From: Ectothiorhodospira shaposhnikovii
Lineage (GTDB): Bacteria; Pseudomonadota; Gammaproteobacteria; Ectothiorhodospirales; Ectothiorhodospiraceae
Reading direction: 5' to 3'
Assembly (NCBI RefSeq): GCF_022227765.1
Contig: NZ_JAJMLZ010000004.1
Coordinates: 124,001-188,000 of the forward strand
DNA: 64,000 nucleotides
In this document: positions 38,028-47,173 of the stretch, one piece after another
Position numbering within the stretch: position 1 is the stretch's first letter
How the letters are laid out: every line of letters begins with the position of its first letter
The notes under the pieces: model-generated
Database searches by the model: none
Told to the model about the DNA's origin: nothing
The model's input: the letters and a program-made list of their open reading frames with translations, nothing else
Made by a program: the position numbers and the translations under genes

Positions 38028-39736
38028 AGGCCGCCCGCAGGCTGGAACGGGCGCGGGCCGCGGTCGACGGCGCCGACCTTCTGACCCGGCTTTATGCCAA
38101 CCGGGGTGTCATGGACCCGGCGGAGCTGGATCACTCCCTGTCCCGTCTGGCCCCGTTCCGTGCCCTGGGCGGGATCGATCGGGCCACGGCCCTGCTGGCC
38201 CAGGCCCTGGCCGAGGGGCAGCGGATCCTGGTGGTGGGGGATTTCGATGCCGACGGCGCCACCAGCACCGCCCTGGCCCTGCGCGCCCTGCGGGCCATGG
38301 GGGCGGCGGCAGTGGATTATCTGGTGCCGAACCGGTTCGAGTACGGCTACGGACTGACGCCGGAGATCGTGGCGGTGGCCGCGGGCCGGGGGCCGGACCT
38401 GATCATGACCGTGGACAACGGCATCTCCAGTCTGGACGGGGTGATGGCGGCCCGGGACCTGGGCATGCGGGTGCTGGTGACGGATCATCACCTGCCCGGG
38501 GCGCGGCTGCCCGAGGCCGAGGCCATCGTCAATCCCAATCTGGCCGATGACCCCTTTCCCAGCAAGGCCCTGGCCGGGGTCGGGGTGATCTTCTACGTGA
38601 TGGCGGCCCTGCGCGCCCACCTGCGCGAGCAGGGCTGGTTCCAGCACCGGGGCATCCCCGAGCCCAACCTGGGCAATCTGCTGGATCTGGTGGCCCTGGG
38701 CACCGTGGCGGACGTGGTGCCCCTGGATCGCAACAATCGCATCCTGGTGGAGCAGGGGTTACGGCGCATGCGGGCCGGGCAGGCGGCGCCGGGGATCCTG
38801 GCCTTGCTGCAGGTGGCGGGCCGCAATCCGGCCCGGGCGGTGGCCACGGACCTGGGGTTTGCCGCCGGGCCGCGCCTGAATGCGGCCGGGCGCATGGACG
38901 ATATGGGTATCGGTATCGAATGTTTGCTCACCGATGATCCGGTGCGCGCCCTGACCCTGGCGCAGGCCCTGGACGACCTGAACCGGGATCGCCGTGAGGT
39001 GGAGGCGCAGATGCAGGATCAGGCCCTGGACGGCCTGAGTCGGCTGCTGGAAGGCGGGCTGACGGAGACGGCGGGTCACGGCCTGTGCCTGTATGAACCG
39101 ACCTGGCATCAGGGGGTGATCGGCATCGTGGCCTCCCGCATCAAGGACCGGGTGCACCGGCCGGTGATTGCCTTCGCCGATGCCGGTGACGGTCTGCTCA
39201 AGGGGTCGGCCCGCTCCATCCCCGGGCTGCATGTCCGGGATGCCCTGGATGCCATTGCCACGGCCCATCCGGGCCTGGTGAGCAAGTTCGGCGGCCATGC
39301 CATGGCGGCGGGTCTGAGCCTGCCGGTGGCGCATTTCGAGACCTTCCGGCGGGTGTTTGACGAGACCGTGCGCCGGCGCGTCGATCCGGCGGCGCTGGAA
39401 GGGGTGGTCCTCAGCGACGGCCCGCTGGCCCCCCATGAGCTGACCCTGGAGGCCGCCGAGGCCCTGCGCGCCGGGGGACCCTGGGGGCAGGGTTTCCCGG
39501 AACCCTTGTTCGACGGGGAGTTCCTGGTGCTGGAGCGACGCTGGCTCAAGGGCAGGCATCTGCGCCTGCGCCTGCGCCATCCCGAAGGGAGGGAAGCGAT
39601 CACCGGCATTGCCTTCAACGCCGATCCGGATGACTGGCCGGAGGACCGGGACCGGATGCACCTGGCCTATCGTCTGGACAGCAACGAGTACCGGGGCCTG
39701 TGCTCGGTCCAGATGATGGTGGAGCACGTCTTCTGA
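38024..39736 (+). CDS. recJ: Single-stranded-DNA-specific 5'-3' exonuclease RecJ
   Basis: Degrades 5'-ended ssDNA in recombination and mismatch repair. ATG 38024 gives 570 residues (E. coli 577). DHH-family motifs are intact: DFDADGATSTA at 73-83 (motif I) and the DHH at 154-156 in VTDHHLPG; the DHHA1 part carries SKFGGHAMAAGLSL. ATGA overlap with the RpfE-like gene. The stop is 3 bases from the stop of convergent mgtE with no terminator between them. Confidence 0.96.
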   Translation: MKAARRLERARAAVDGADLLTRLYANRGVMDPAELDHSLSRLAPFRALGGIDRATALLAQALAEGQRILVVGDFDADGATSTALALRALRAMGAAAVDYLVPNRFEYGYGLTPEIVAVAAGRGPDLIMTVDNGISSLDGVMAARDLGMRVLVTDHHLPGARLPEAEAIVNPNLADDPFPSKALAGVGVIFYVMAALRAHLREQGWFQHRGIPEPNLGNLLDLVALGTVADVVPLDRNNRILVEQGLRRMRAGQAAPGILALLQVAGRNPARAVATDLGFAAGPRLNAAGRMDDMGIGIECLLTDDPVRALTLAQALDDLNRDRREVEAQMQDQALDGLSRLLEGGLTETAGHGLCLYEPTWHQGVIGIVASRIKDRVHRPVIAFADAGDGLLKGSARSIPGLHVRDALDAIATAHPGLVSKFGGHAMAAGLSLPVAHFETFRRVFDETVRRRVDPAALEGVVLSDGPLAPHELTLEAAEALRAGGPWGQGFPEPLFDGEFLVLERRWLKGRHLRLRLRHPEGREAITGIAFNADPDDWPEDRDRMHLAYRLDSNEYRGLCSVQMMVEHVF

Positions 39737-39739
39737 GCG

Positions 39740-41107
39740 CTACATCCCCGCCATCCGCAGCACCAGGGTGGCCACGGCGAAGTACATCACGATGCCGGCC
39801 ACGTCCACCACCGAGGTCACCAGGGGGGCGCTGGCGGTGGCCGGGTCCAGCCTGAACCGGGCCAGGATGAAGGGCAGTACCATGCCGAACATGCTGCCGG
39901 TGATGACCACCAGCACCATGGAGATGGCGATGGCGATGGCCACTTCCGTGCCCCCCAGCCACAGACCGATGAGCCAGACCGCCAGTCCCAGGGTGGTGCC
40001 CAGGCCCAGGGCCACCACCAACTCCTTGCCCCAGAGCCGGAACCAGTCCCGGGCCTGGACATCGCCGGTGGCCAGGGCGCGCACCATCAGGGTGGAGGCC
40101 TGGGCCCCCGCGTTGCCGCCGGAGGCGATGACCATGGGCAGGAAGAACACCAGGGCCACCACCTTCTCGATGGCCGCCTCGAAGAAGGCGATGGCGGCCC
40201 CGCTCATGATGTTCACCACCACCAGGATCACCAGCCAGCCGATGCGCTTACGGTAAAGCATGCCGGCGGTGGCATCCTTCACGCTCAGGTTGAGCACGCC
40301 CACCGAGCCCATCTTGTGAAAGTCCTCGGTGTCTTCCTTCTCCACCACGTCCATGACGTCGTCCACGGTGATGATGCCCGCCAGGATGTTGTCCTCGTCG
40401 ACCACCGGCAAGGCCTGCAGGTCATAGTGGCCGATCAGGCGGGCTGCCTCTTCCCGGTCTTCCTGGGTGTGGATGCGGATCACATCCCGGTGGTAGTGCT
40501 GTTCCACTCGGGTCCGGGGACGGGAGAGCAGCAGGTCCTGGAGGCTGATCCAGCCCAGCAGGCGACCCGCGTCATCGGTGATGAACAGGGTGTTGAGGGT
40601 CTCCCCCACATGGGCCTGTTCACGCACATGATCCAGGGCCTCGCGCACGGTCCAGGCAGGGGAGAGGGCCACGAACTCCGGGGTCATGAGACGGCCGGCG
40701 CTGTGCTCCGGGAAGGCCAGCAGGGCCTTGAGCACCTGCTGGTCCGCCTCCGGCAGCATCTCCATCAGGGAATCGGTGTGTTCATCCGGCAGTTCGTCCA
40801 GGATGGCGGCGGCATCGTCGTAGGACAGTTCACCGATGAGGCGCGTCTTTTCCTCGTCGGTGAGATCCTCCAGTAGCTCGGTCTGCAGGCCGGTATCCAG
40901 GTAGGCATAGACCGAGGAGGCCCGCTCCGGCGGCAGCAGCTGCATCAGCCGCACCCGTTCGGCCCGCGCCAGTCCGGGCAGGGCGTGGGCGATGTCCGGC
41001 TCCGCCAGATCCGCCAGCAGGGCCTGGATGCACTCCCAGTCCTGTTCCACCAGCAGGGCGGGTAGATCGGCCAGGCCGGGGCGTTCCAGGGTGGCAGTCT
41101 CGGTCAT
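39740..41107 (-). CDS. mgtE: Magnesium transporter MgtE (second copy of tandem pair)
   Basis: Mg2+ channel/transporter of 455 residues. ATG 41107 is preferred over GTG 41122 because GGAGG lies 8 bases upstream. It has the cytoplasmic N domain (about 1-130), two CBS domains (about 140-265: LMTPEFVALSPAWTVREALDHV; VVDEDNILAGIITVDDVMDVVEKEDTEDFHKMG) which sense Mg2+, and five C-terminal membrane helices with SGGNAGAQASTLMVRALATGDV. It starts one base after the upstream mgtE stop, so the pair is an operon. Roughly half of its sequence is shared with the other copy. Confidence 0.95.
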   Translation of the reverse strand: MTETATLERPGLADLPALLVEQDWECIQALLADLAEPDIAHALPGLARAERVRLMQLLPPERASSVYAYLDTGLQTELLEDLTDEEKTRLIGELSYDDAAAILDELPDEHTDSLMEMLPEADQQVLKALLAFPEHSAGRLMTPEFVALSPAWTVREALDHVREQAHVGETLNTLFITDDAGRLLGWISLQDLLLSRPRTRVEQHYHRDVIRIHTQEDREEAARLIGHYDLQALPVVDEDNILAGIITVDDVMDVVEKEDTEDFHKMGSVGVLNLSVKDATAGMLYRKRIGWLVILVVVNIMSGAAIAFFEAAIEKVVALVFFLPMVIASGGNAGAQASTLMVRALATGDVQARDWFRLWGKELVVALGLGTTLGLAVWLIGLWLGGTEVAIAIAISMVLVVITGSMFGMVLPFILARFRLDPATASAPLVTSVVDVAGIVMYFAVATLVLRMAGM

Positions 41108-41108
41108 G

Positions 41109-42479
41109 TCACAGGCCTCCACCGGCGGCGGGCAGGTTCAGAATCGCCACGGCCAGGCTGAAATAGATCAGGATGCCGGCCACGTCCGCCACCGAGGTCA
41201 CCAGGGGGGCGCTGGCGGTGGCCGGGTCCAGGCGCGCCAGGCTGAGGATGAAGGGCAGTATCATTCCCACCATGCTGCCCACCACCACCACCATGGCCAT
41301 GGCCATGGCCACCAGCAGGGCGATCTCGGGGCCGCCCCGCCACAGGCCCACTGCCGAGACGGCAATGCCCATGGTCAGGCCCAGGGAGGTGGCCACCAAC
41401 AGCTCCTTGCCCCAGAGCCGGAACCAGTCGGAGGATTTCACGTCTCCCGTGGCCATGGCCCGGACCATCAGGGTGGAGGCCTGGGCCCCCGCGTTGCCGC
41501 CGGAGGCGATGATCAGGGGCAGGAAGAACACCAGCACCACCACCGCCGAGATGGTGTCCTCGAAACTGGCGATGGCGATGCCGCCGAACATGTTCAGGAA
41601 CACCAGCACCAGCAGCCAGCCGATGCGCTTGCGGTAGAGCAGCGAAGGCCGGGCATCCCGCAGGCTCAGGTTGAGGGCGCCCACCGAGCCCAGCTTGTGG
41701 AAGTCCTCGGTGGTTTCTTCCTTCACCACGTCCATCACGTCATCCACGGTGACGATGCCCAGCAGCACCCCGTCATCGTCGGTGACCGGCAGCACTTCCA
41801 GGTCATAGTGCTGGATCAACCGGACCGCCTCGGCTCGATCCGCGTTGACGGAAAGGGTGATCATGGGCTCGGTGCCCAGGCTGGAGACCGGCTCGTCGGC
41901 CCGGCCCATGACGAAACGCCCCAGGGGGATGCTGGTCAGCAGGCGACGCTCGTCATCGATGACGAAGATCACGTTGGCCATCTCGCCCCGTGCCTTCTGC
42001 ACCCGGATGAAGTCCAGACTGTCCTGGATGGACCAGTCCGCCGCCACGGCGACGAACTCGGGGGTCATCAGGCGCCCGACGCTGTTATCCGGGTAGTCCA
42101 GCAGGGTGAGGGCACGGCGGATGGCGCGAAAGGGCAACAGCCGCAGCAGCCGGCGCACCTCGTCCCGGGGCAGATCCTCCAGCAGGGCGGTGAGGTCGTC
42201 GGGCAGCATCTCCGACAGGATATGGCGGGCATCGGCCTGGGCGATGCGGTCCAGCAGGGCGTGCTGGTGATGGGGATCCAGGTAGGAAAAGACGTCCACC
42301 TTGCGGCCGCGGGCAAGGGCGTTGAAAACCCGTTCCACGGCATCATCTTCCAGGGCCATCAGCACATGGGCGATGTCCTGGATGCGCATGGAGTCCAGGG
42401 TACGGCGCAGGGCCTCGTGCTCGTCCCGCGCCAGGAGTTCGCGGATCTCGGGCAGGTATTGTTCGAATTCCAACTCCAT
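41109..42479 (-). CDS. mgtE: Magnesium transporter MgtE (first copy of tandem pair)
   Basis: 456 residues from ATG 42479, which has GGAGG six bases upstream; the frame extends to 42527 without support. Same domains as its neighbour: N domain, CBS pair (LMTPEFVAVAADWSIQDSLDFI; VTDDDGVLLGIVTVDDVMDVVKEETTEDFHKLG) and five membrane helices with SGGNAGAQASTLMVRAMATGDV. Two unequal copies might form heteromers or differ in affinity. An extended -10 promoter about 130 bases upstream and a hairpin in the leader suggest regulated expression. Confidence 0.95.
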   Translation of the reverse strand: MELEFEQYLPEIRELLARDEHEALRRTLDSMRIQDIAHVLMALEDDAVERVFNALARGRKVDVFSYLDPHHQHALLDRIAQADARHILSEMLPDDLTALLEDLPRDEVRRLLRLLPFRAIRRALTLLDYPDNSVGRLMTPEFVAVAADWSIQDSLDFIRVQKARGEMANVIFVIDDERRLLTSIPLGRFVMGRADEPVSSLGTEPMITLSVNADRAEAVRLIQHYDLEVLPVTDDDGVLLGIVTVDDVMDVVKEETTEDFHKLGSVGALNLSLRDARPSLLYRKRIGWLLVLVFLNMFGGIAIASFEDTISAVVVLVFFLPLIIASGGNAGAQASTLMVRAMATGDVKSSDWFRLWGKELLVATSLGLTMGIAVSAVGLWRGGPEIALLVAMAMAMVVVVGSMVGMILPFILSLARLDPATASAPLVTSVADVAGILIYFSLAVAILNLPAAGGGL

Positions 42480-42504
42480 CGGCAGCCTCCGCCAAGGACA
42501 CACT

Positions 42505-42524
42505 CCATCCGCGGCAACGGATGG
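42505..42524 (-). promoter_or_regulatory. Hairpin in the mgtE leader
   Basis: 7-bp inverted repeat CCATCCG/CGGATGG with a 6-base loop, about 26 bases before the mgtE start and 80 after the predicted promoter. No known Mg2+ riboswitch class is recognisable. Confidence 0.3.
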
Positions 42525-42612
42525 CACGGGGGAGGGTCGCTCAAGCGATGCGTGTTACGGGAACCGGGGACGGCGCCATGGGCATCGGCCGCCTCTGGGT
42601 GCAGGGCGGTCG

Positions 42613-42621
42613 ATTATAGCA
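42613..42621 (-). promoter_or_regulatory. Extended -10 promoter of the mgtE pair
   Basis: On the minus strand TGCTATAAT is a perfect extended -10 (TGnTATAAT), lying just past the glycosyltransferase stop. No good -35 is visible, as is usual for extended -10 promoters. It predicts a leader of about 127 nt. Confidence 0.6.
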
Positions 42622-42633
42622 ATCCGTCCGGCG

Positions 42634-43827
42634 CTACGGAATGTCTCGTGACAGCCCGTCAACCCGGGCGCCGTGACTGACTTCGCCGTAAAGCGCCAGC
42701 ATGCGCGCGGCCATCTCCGGCGCACTCCAGGCCAGGGCGCATTGCCGGGCCTGGTGCGACAGGGTCTGTTGCAGCTCCGGATCGGACAGCAGTCGGATGG
42801 CCTGTCGCGCCAGGTCCCGGTCATCCGCCGCCACCAGGGCGCCCTCGCCGGTGGAGAGGATGTCCCGGGTACCCATGACGGCGGTGGAGACCACCGGCAC
42901 GCCCAGGGCCATGGCCTCCAGCAGAACCAGTCCCTGGGTTTCGGTGCGGGAGGCGAAGACGAAGCCGTTGCCGGCCCGGTAGCAATCCAGCAGGGTGGTG
43001 CGCCGATCCAGGTAACCGGCAAACCGTATCGCCGGTTCCAGCCCCAGTTGCCCGGTAAGGCGGCGGATATGGCCCATGGCGGGTCCGTCGCCGGCGATCA
43101 CCAGCATGGCGTCGGGGATGGTCCGGCGGACGTCGACCATCATGTGCAGCAGGGCATCGATGTTCTTCTCGAAGGCAATCCGTCCCACATGAACCAGCAG
43201 GGGGGTGTCGTGGTCGATGCCCATGCGGTGGCGGAACGCGGCGCCGTCCCCGCCGGCGAAGGCCTCCTGATGAATCCCCGTGGGGATGATGGACATGGGG
43301 GTTTTCACCCCGTAGCCCGTCAGGATCTCGGCCATGGCCCGGGAGGGGACGACGACCGCATCCACCTGATTGCACTGACGCCGTGACAGGTGACGCGCCA
43401 CGGATCGCATCCAGGTCCGGGGCAGAAAGGAGAGGTAATGGAACAGGTATTCCTCGAAATAGGTATGGTAGGACTCTACCACCGGGATGCCCAGTCGCCG
43501 TCCCAGGGCCAGACCTGCGTGATGGGCCACGAAGGGGGTGTGCACATGGATGAGGTCGAACCCTTCCCGGGCCAGTTCATCGGCATGGGCCATGATCCGC
43601 CGGGCCTTCATCATCCGGTCCTCCGGGTCCAGGACCACGTAGCGGGAGGGGATGCGCAGGATATGGGATTCTCCCTCATGTCCCGCGGGGTAGGCCGGCG
43701 CGATCAGGGTGACGTCATGCCCTTCCCGGCGCAGCTGACGCCGGAAGGTGGCGATGGAAGTGGAGACACCGTTGATGCGAGGGAAGAACACATCACTGAT
43801 CATCAGGATCTTCACGGGCCGGTGCAC
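42634..43827 (-). CDS. GT4-family glycosyltransferase
   Basis: 397-residue GT-B glycosyltransferase. N-terminal lobe: ILMISDVFFPRINGVSTSIATFRRQL with GVST, typical of lipid- or mannosyl-transferring GT4 enzymes, and LIHVHTPFVAHHAGL. C-terminal lobe: PLLVHVGRIAFEKNIDALL and the E-x7-E donor-binding motif in SRTETQGLVLLEAMALG. Resembles diacylglycerol glucosyl- or phosphatidylinositol mannosyltransferases; acceptor unknown. Start GTG 43827 or GTG 43815; AAGGGGA fits the second better. Divergent from the ABC genes to the right. Confidence 0.88.
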   Translation of the reverse strand: MHRPVKILMISDVFFPRINGVSTSIATFRRQLRREGHDVTLIAPAYPAGHEGESHILRIPSRYVVLDPEDRMMKARRIMAHADELAREGFDLIHVHTPFVAHHAGLALGRRLGIPVVESYHTYFEEYLFHYLSFLPRTWMRSVARHLSRRQCNQVDAVVVPSRAMAEILTGYGVKTPMSIIPTGIHQEAFAGGDGAAFRHRMGIDHDTPLLVHVGRIAFEKNIDALLHMMVDVRRTIPDAMLVIAGDGPAMGHIRRLTGQLGLEPAIRFAGYLDRRTTLLDCYRAGNGFVFASRTETQGLVLLEAMALGVPVVSTAVMGTRDILSTGEGALVAADDRDLARQAIRLLSDPELQQTLSHQARQCALAWSAPEMAARMLALYGEVSHGARVDGLSRDIP

Positions 43828-43885
43828 TCCCCTTGGGTATCAGGATCGGCCCGCCGGGGCCGTTTCGGCCGCTGATGTTAAGGTT

Positions 43886-43906
43886 TTCACATGACGATTC
43901 TGTGAA
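43886..43906. promoter_or_regulatory. Inverted repeat before the ABC exporter operon
   Basis: TTCACA and TGTGAA separated by 9 bases, directly before GGAGG of the next gene. It may be an operator or a hairpin that affects the ribosome site. Confidence 0.3.
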
Positions 43907-43922
43907 CGGAGGATTCGTAGTC

Positions 43923-44657
43923 ATGGAGTATCGGCAGACGCAGACCACAGAGCCGACGACCGTCGCCGCCCGGGAGGCCCTGGTGGTGCTGGAGGCGGTG
44001 AGCAAGTCCTTTCGGGAGGGCGGGAAGGCACGGGTAGTGCTGGACCGGGTGACGGCTCGGATCCATGCCGGCGAGATCGTGGCCCTGGTGGGACGCTCCG
44101 GCTCGGGCAAGTCCACGCTGCTGAACCTGATCTGCGGCATCGAGGCCCCGGATCATGGCAGGATCCTGGTGGAAGGTCGGCGCCTGGACAGCCTGGCCGA
44201 GCGTGACCGGACCCTCCACCGTCGCGCCCGGGTGGGCTTCATCTACCAGTTTTTCAATCTGATCCCCACTCTGACGGTGGCGGAAAACGTGGCTCTGCCC
44301 CTGGAACTCAACGGTGTGCCCACCGGGGAGCGGATGCGACGGGTCATGGCCTTGCTGCAAACGGTGGACCTGGCGGACCGGCGCGATACCTTCCCCGATC
44401 GCCTCTCCGGTGGTGAACAGCAGCGGGTGGCCATTGCCCGGGCCCTGGTCCACGAGCCGCCCCTGCTGCTGGCGGATGAACCCACCGGCAATCTGGATGC
44501 GGAAACCGGGGCCCGGGTGATGGCACTGCTGCATGGGCTGGCAAGGGAGCAGGGACGCACGCTGGTGCTGGTGACCCACAGTCCGGAGGTAGCGGCCCTG
44601 GCCGACCATGTCTGGGAACTGGTGGATGGTCATCTGCAGTCTCGGGGGACGTCATGA
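43923..44657 (+). CDS. ABC exporter ATPase (MacB/LolD-like)
   Basis: 244 residues from ATG 43923, with GGAGG 10 bases upstream; the frame is open to 43833 but that part is non-coding. Walker A GRSGSGKST at 57-65, Q-loop IYQFFNLIPTLTVAENV, signature [15 protein letters not shown], Walker [14 protein letters not shown]-loop LVTHS. Powers the FtsX-type permease encoded next, overlapping it by 4 bases. With the AttH-like lipoprotein this forms a three-gene export cassette. Confidence 0.9.
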   Translation: MEYRQTQTTEPTTVAAREALVVLEAVSKSFREGGKARVVLDRVTARIHAGEIVALVGRSGSGKSTLLNLICGIEAPDHGRILVEGRRLDSLAERDRTLHRRARVGFIYQFFNLIPTLTVAENVALPLELNGVPTGERMRRVMALLQTVDLADRRDTFPDRLSGGEQQRVAIARALVHEPPLLLADEPTGNLDAETGARVMALLHGLAREQGRTLVLVTHSPEVAALADHVWELVDGHLQSRGTS

Positions 44658-47170
44658 GGCGGCTGACGGCCCGGGCCCTGATCCGGGATCACCGCCGCCA
44701 TCCCTGGAACCTGATCTTTGCCGTCCTGGGCGTGGCCCTGGGGGTGGCCATCGTGGTGGCGGTGGACATTGCCAACAGCAGTGCCTCCCGCGCCTTTGGG
44801 CTGTCCATGGAGACGGTCACGGGGCGGACCACCCACCAGCTCGTTGGCGGCCCCGGCGGACTGGAGGAGGGGCTCTACACGCAGCTGCGCCTGCAGGGAT
44901 TCCGGGACAGTGCCCCGGTGGTGGAGGGCCATGCGCGGATCCACGGCGAGACCTTCATCCTGCTGGGGCTGGAACCCTTTGCCGAACGGCCGTTCCGGGA
45001 CCATGCCGCCGGCGGCCGGGACGGGCGCATCAACCGACTGATCACCGAGCCGGGCACGGTGATGCTGGCGGCGAACACGGCGACGCGATTGGGTCTGGCG
45101 GAGGATGAGACCTTTTCCCTCGTGGTGGGTGCCACCGTCCATGCGGTGACCATCGTGGGGCTCGTGGAGAGCGATGAGCCGGGGCTGGAGGGCTACGTGC
45201 TGACGGACATCGCCACCGCCCAGGACCTGCTCCGGCGTCACGGCCGCCTGGATCGCATCGACCTGATTCTGACCGATGAGGGGCACGTGGACCGGCTGCG
45301 GGAGATCCTGCCGCCGGGGGTCAGGGTGGAGACGGCCGAGTCCCGTACCCGTGCCACCGCCGAGCTGAGCCGGGCCTTTCACGTCAATCTGCTGGCCATG
45401 AGTCTGCTGGCCCTGCTGGTGGGCGCCTTCCTGATCTACAACACCCTGACCTTTGCGGTTCTCAGGCGCCGTCACCTGCTGGGCAATCTGCGCATGCAGG
45501 GCATGACCCGGGCGGGGGTGTCCGGACGGATCATCGTCGAGGCGGCCTTGTTGGGGCTGGTGGGCAGCCTGCTGGGCCTGGTGGCCGGCATCCTGATCGG
45601 CCAGGGGCTGGTTCACATGGTCACGCGGACGGTCACGGACCTGTATTTCGTGGTCACCGTGACCCAGTTGGCCCTGGGGCCGGCGGTGATCCTGAAGGGG
45701 CTGCTGCTGGGCTTGGGGGTGACCCTGATCGCGGCCCTGGGACCTGCCTGGGAGGCGTCGGGCGTGAGTCCCCGGGAGGCCTTGCGTCGTTCCGGGCTGG
45801 AGCACCGGGTGCGACGGGTTCTGCCCTGGTTGTTACCGGCGGGCGGGATGCTCATGCTATCCGGTTTTCTGCTGGCGGGCTGGCCCGGTCAGAGCCTGCT
45901 GTCGGGGTTTTTTGCCCTGTTCCTGCTGATCCTGGGCTATGCCTGCCTGATCCCGCCCCTGGTGTGGCTCATGGCTCGCCTGCTCTCCGGCCCATTGGGA
46001 CGCATGTGCGGCGCCCCCGGGCGACTGGCGGCCCGGGGCATCGGCGCCGGCATCAGTCGCGCCGGTCTGGCGGCCACGGCTCTGGCCATTGCGGTGTCCG
46101 CCACCGTGGGCGTGGGGATCATGGTCGACAGCTTCCGCGGCAGCGTGGACCTGTGGCTGGGCCAGACCTTGCAGAGTGATCTCTACGTGAGTGCCCCGGG
46201 CCGCTCCAGTCTGGGGGTGAATCCGGTGTTGCCCGACGGCCTGCCGGCCCGAGTGGCGGCGCTGCCCTCGGTGACCGACCTGAGCACCGCCCGTCGGGTC
46301 CATCTCCATACGCCTTCGGGGCCTCTGGAAATGATGGCCATCGACCCTTCCCCGCGGACGCCCGACGGTTATGTCTATCTTGAAGGGGGCTCATCGGCCC
46401 GGATCTGGCAGCGCTTGGTCACCGACGAGGTGATCCTGATCTCGGAACCGCTGGCCTGGCGCAAGGGCATTGGTGTCGGCGACGCCCTGACTCTGCCCAC
46501 GGATCGGGGCGAGCGCGCCTTCCAGGTGGTAGGGGTCGTGCGGGACTATAGCGCGGCCCAGGGTATGGTCACGCTGCATCGGACACTCTATGACCGATAC
46601 TGGGATGATCCCGGCGTGGCATCGCTGGGGCTGAACCTGGCCTCGGGGGTGAGCCTGGAGCGCGGGTTGTCCGAACTCCGAACGCTGGCCGCCACGCTGG
46701 ATGAGCCGGTGCTGATCACCGCCGCCGGCGAGATTCACGCCCAGTCCATGGCCATTTTCGACCGCACCTTCGCCGTCACCCATGTTCTGCGGCTGCTTAC
46801 CGTGGGGGTGGCCTTCATCGGCATCCTCAGTGCCCTCATGGCCCTGCAACTGGAGCGGTCCCGTGAGCACGCGGTATTGCGGGCCACCGGCATGACCCCC
46901 TTGCAGTTGGCGGGCATGGTGACCTTGCAGAGCCTGCTGCTGGGCCTGGCCGCCGGTCTGGCGGCGATCCCCCTGGGAATGCTCATGTCCGATGTCCTGA
47001 TCGAGGTGATCAATCAGCGTTCCTTCGGCTGGAGCATGACCCGGACCCTGCCGCCGGCGGTACTGGTCGAGGGGCTGCTGCTGGCCCTGACGGCATCCCT
47101 GCTGGCCGGTGCATATCCCGGCTATCGCATGGCCCGGGTGCGTCCAGCCGAACATCTGCGGGAGGCGTAG
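44654..47170 (+). CDS. FtsX-family ABC permease (8-10 TM type)
   Basis: 838-residue permease with two FtsX domains. Membrane helices: residues about 20-42, three near 250-365 (LLAMSLLALLVGAFLIYNTLTFAVL; IVEAALLGLVGSLLGLVAGILIG), others near 395-455, one near 475, and three at the end (LTVGVAFIGILSALMAL, LLLGLAAGLAAIPLGML, LLALTASLLAGAYPGY) ending MARVRPAEHLREA. Such long permeases work with an ATPase to export or release lipids or lipoproteins. Begins inside the ATPase stop; 3-base gap to the lipoprotein gene. Confidence 0.88.
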   Translation: MRRLTARALIRDHRRHPWNLIFAVLGVALGVAIVVAVDIANSSASRAFGLSMETVTGRTTHQLVGGPGGLEEGLYTQLRLQGFRDSAPVVEGHARIHGETFILLGLEPFAERPFRDHAAGGRDGRINRLITEPGTVMLAANTATRLGLAEDETFSLVVGATVHAVTIVGLVESDEPGLEGYVLTDIATAQDLLRRHGRLDRIDLILTDEGHVDRLREILPPGVRVETAESRTRATAELSRAFHVNLLAMSLLALLVGAFLIYNTLTFAVLRRRHLLGNLRMQGMTRAGVSGRIIVEAALLGLVGSLLGLVAGILIGQGLVHMVTRTVTDLYFVVTVTQLALGPAVILKGLLLGLGVTLIAALGPAWEASGVSPREALRRSGLEHRVRRVLPWLLPAGGMLMLSGFLLAGWPGQSLLSGFFALFLLILGYACLIPPLVWLMARLLSGPLGRMCGAPGRLAARGIGAGISRAGLAATALAIAVSATVGVGIMVDSFRGSVDLWLGQTLQSDLYVSAPGRSSLGVNPVLPDGLPARVAALPSVTDLSTARRVHLHTPSGPLEMMAIDPSPRTPDGYVYLEGGSSARIWQRLVTDEVILISEPLAWRKGIGVGDALTLPTDRGERAFQVVGVVRDYSAAQGMVTLHRTLYDRYWDDPGVASLGLNLASGVSLERGLSELRTLAATLDEPVLITAAGEIHAQSMAIFDRTFAVTHVLRLLTVGVAFIGILSALMALQLERSREHAVLRATGMTPLQLAGMVTLQSLLLGLAAGLAAIPLGMLMSDVLIEVINQRSFGWSMTRTLPPAVLVEGLLLALTASLLAGAYPGYRMARVRPAEHLREA

Positions 47171-47173
47171 CCC

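Noticed and set aside
41109-42479. Second mgtE as an assembly duplication of the first
   Set aside because: The two copies differ at many codons and amino acids across their length, so they are real paralogues.
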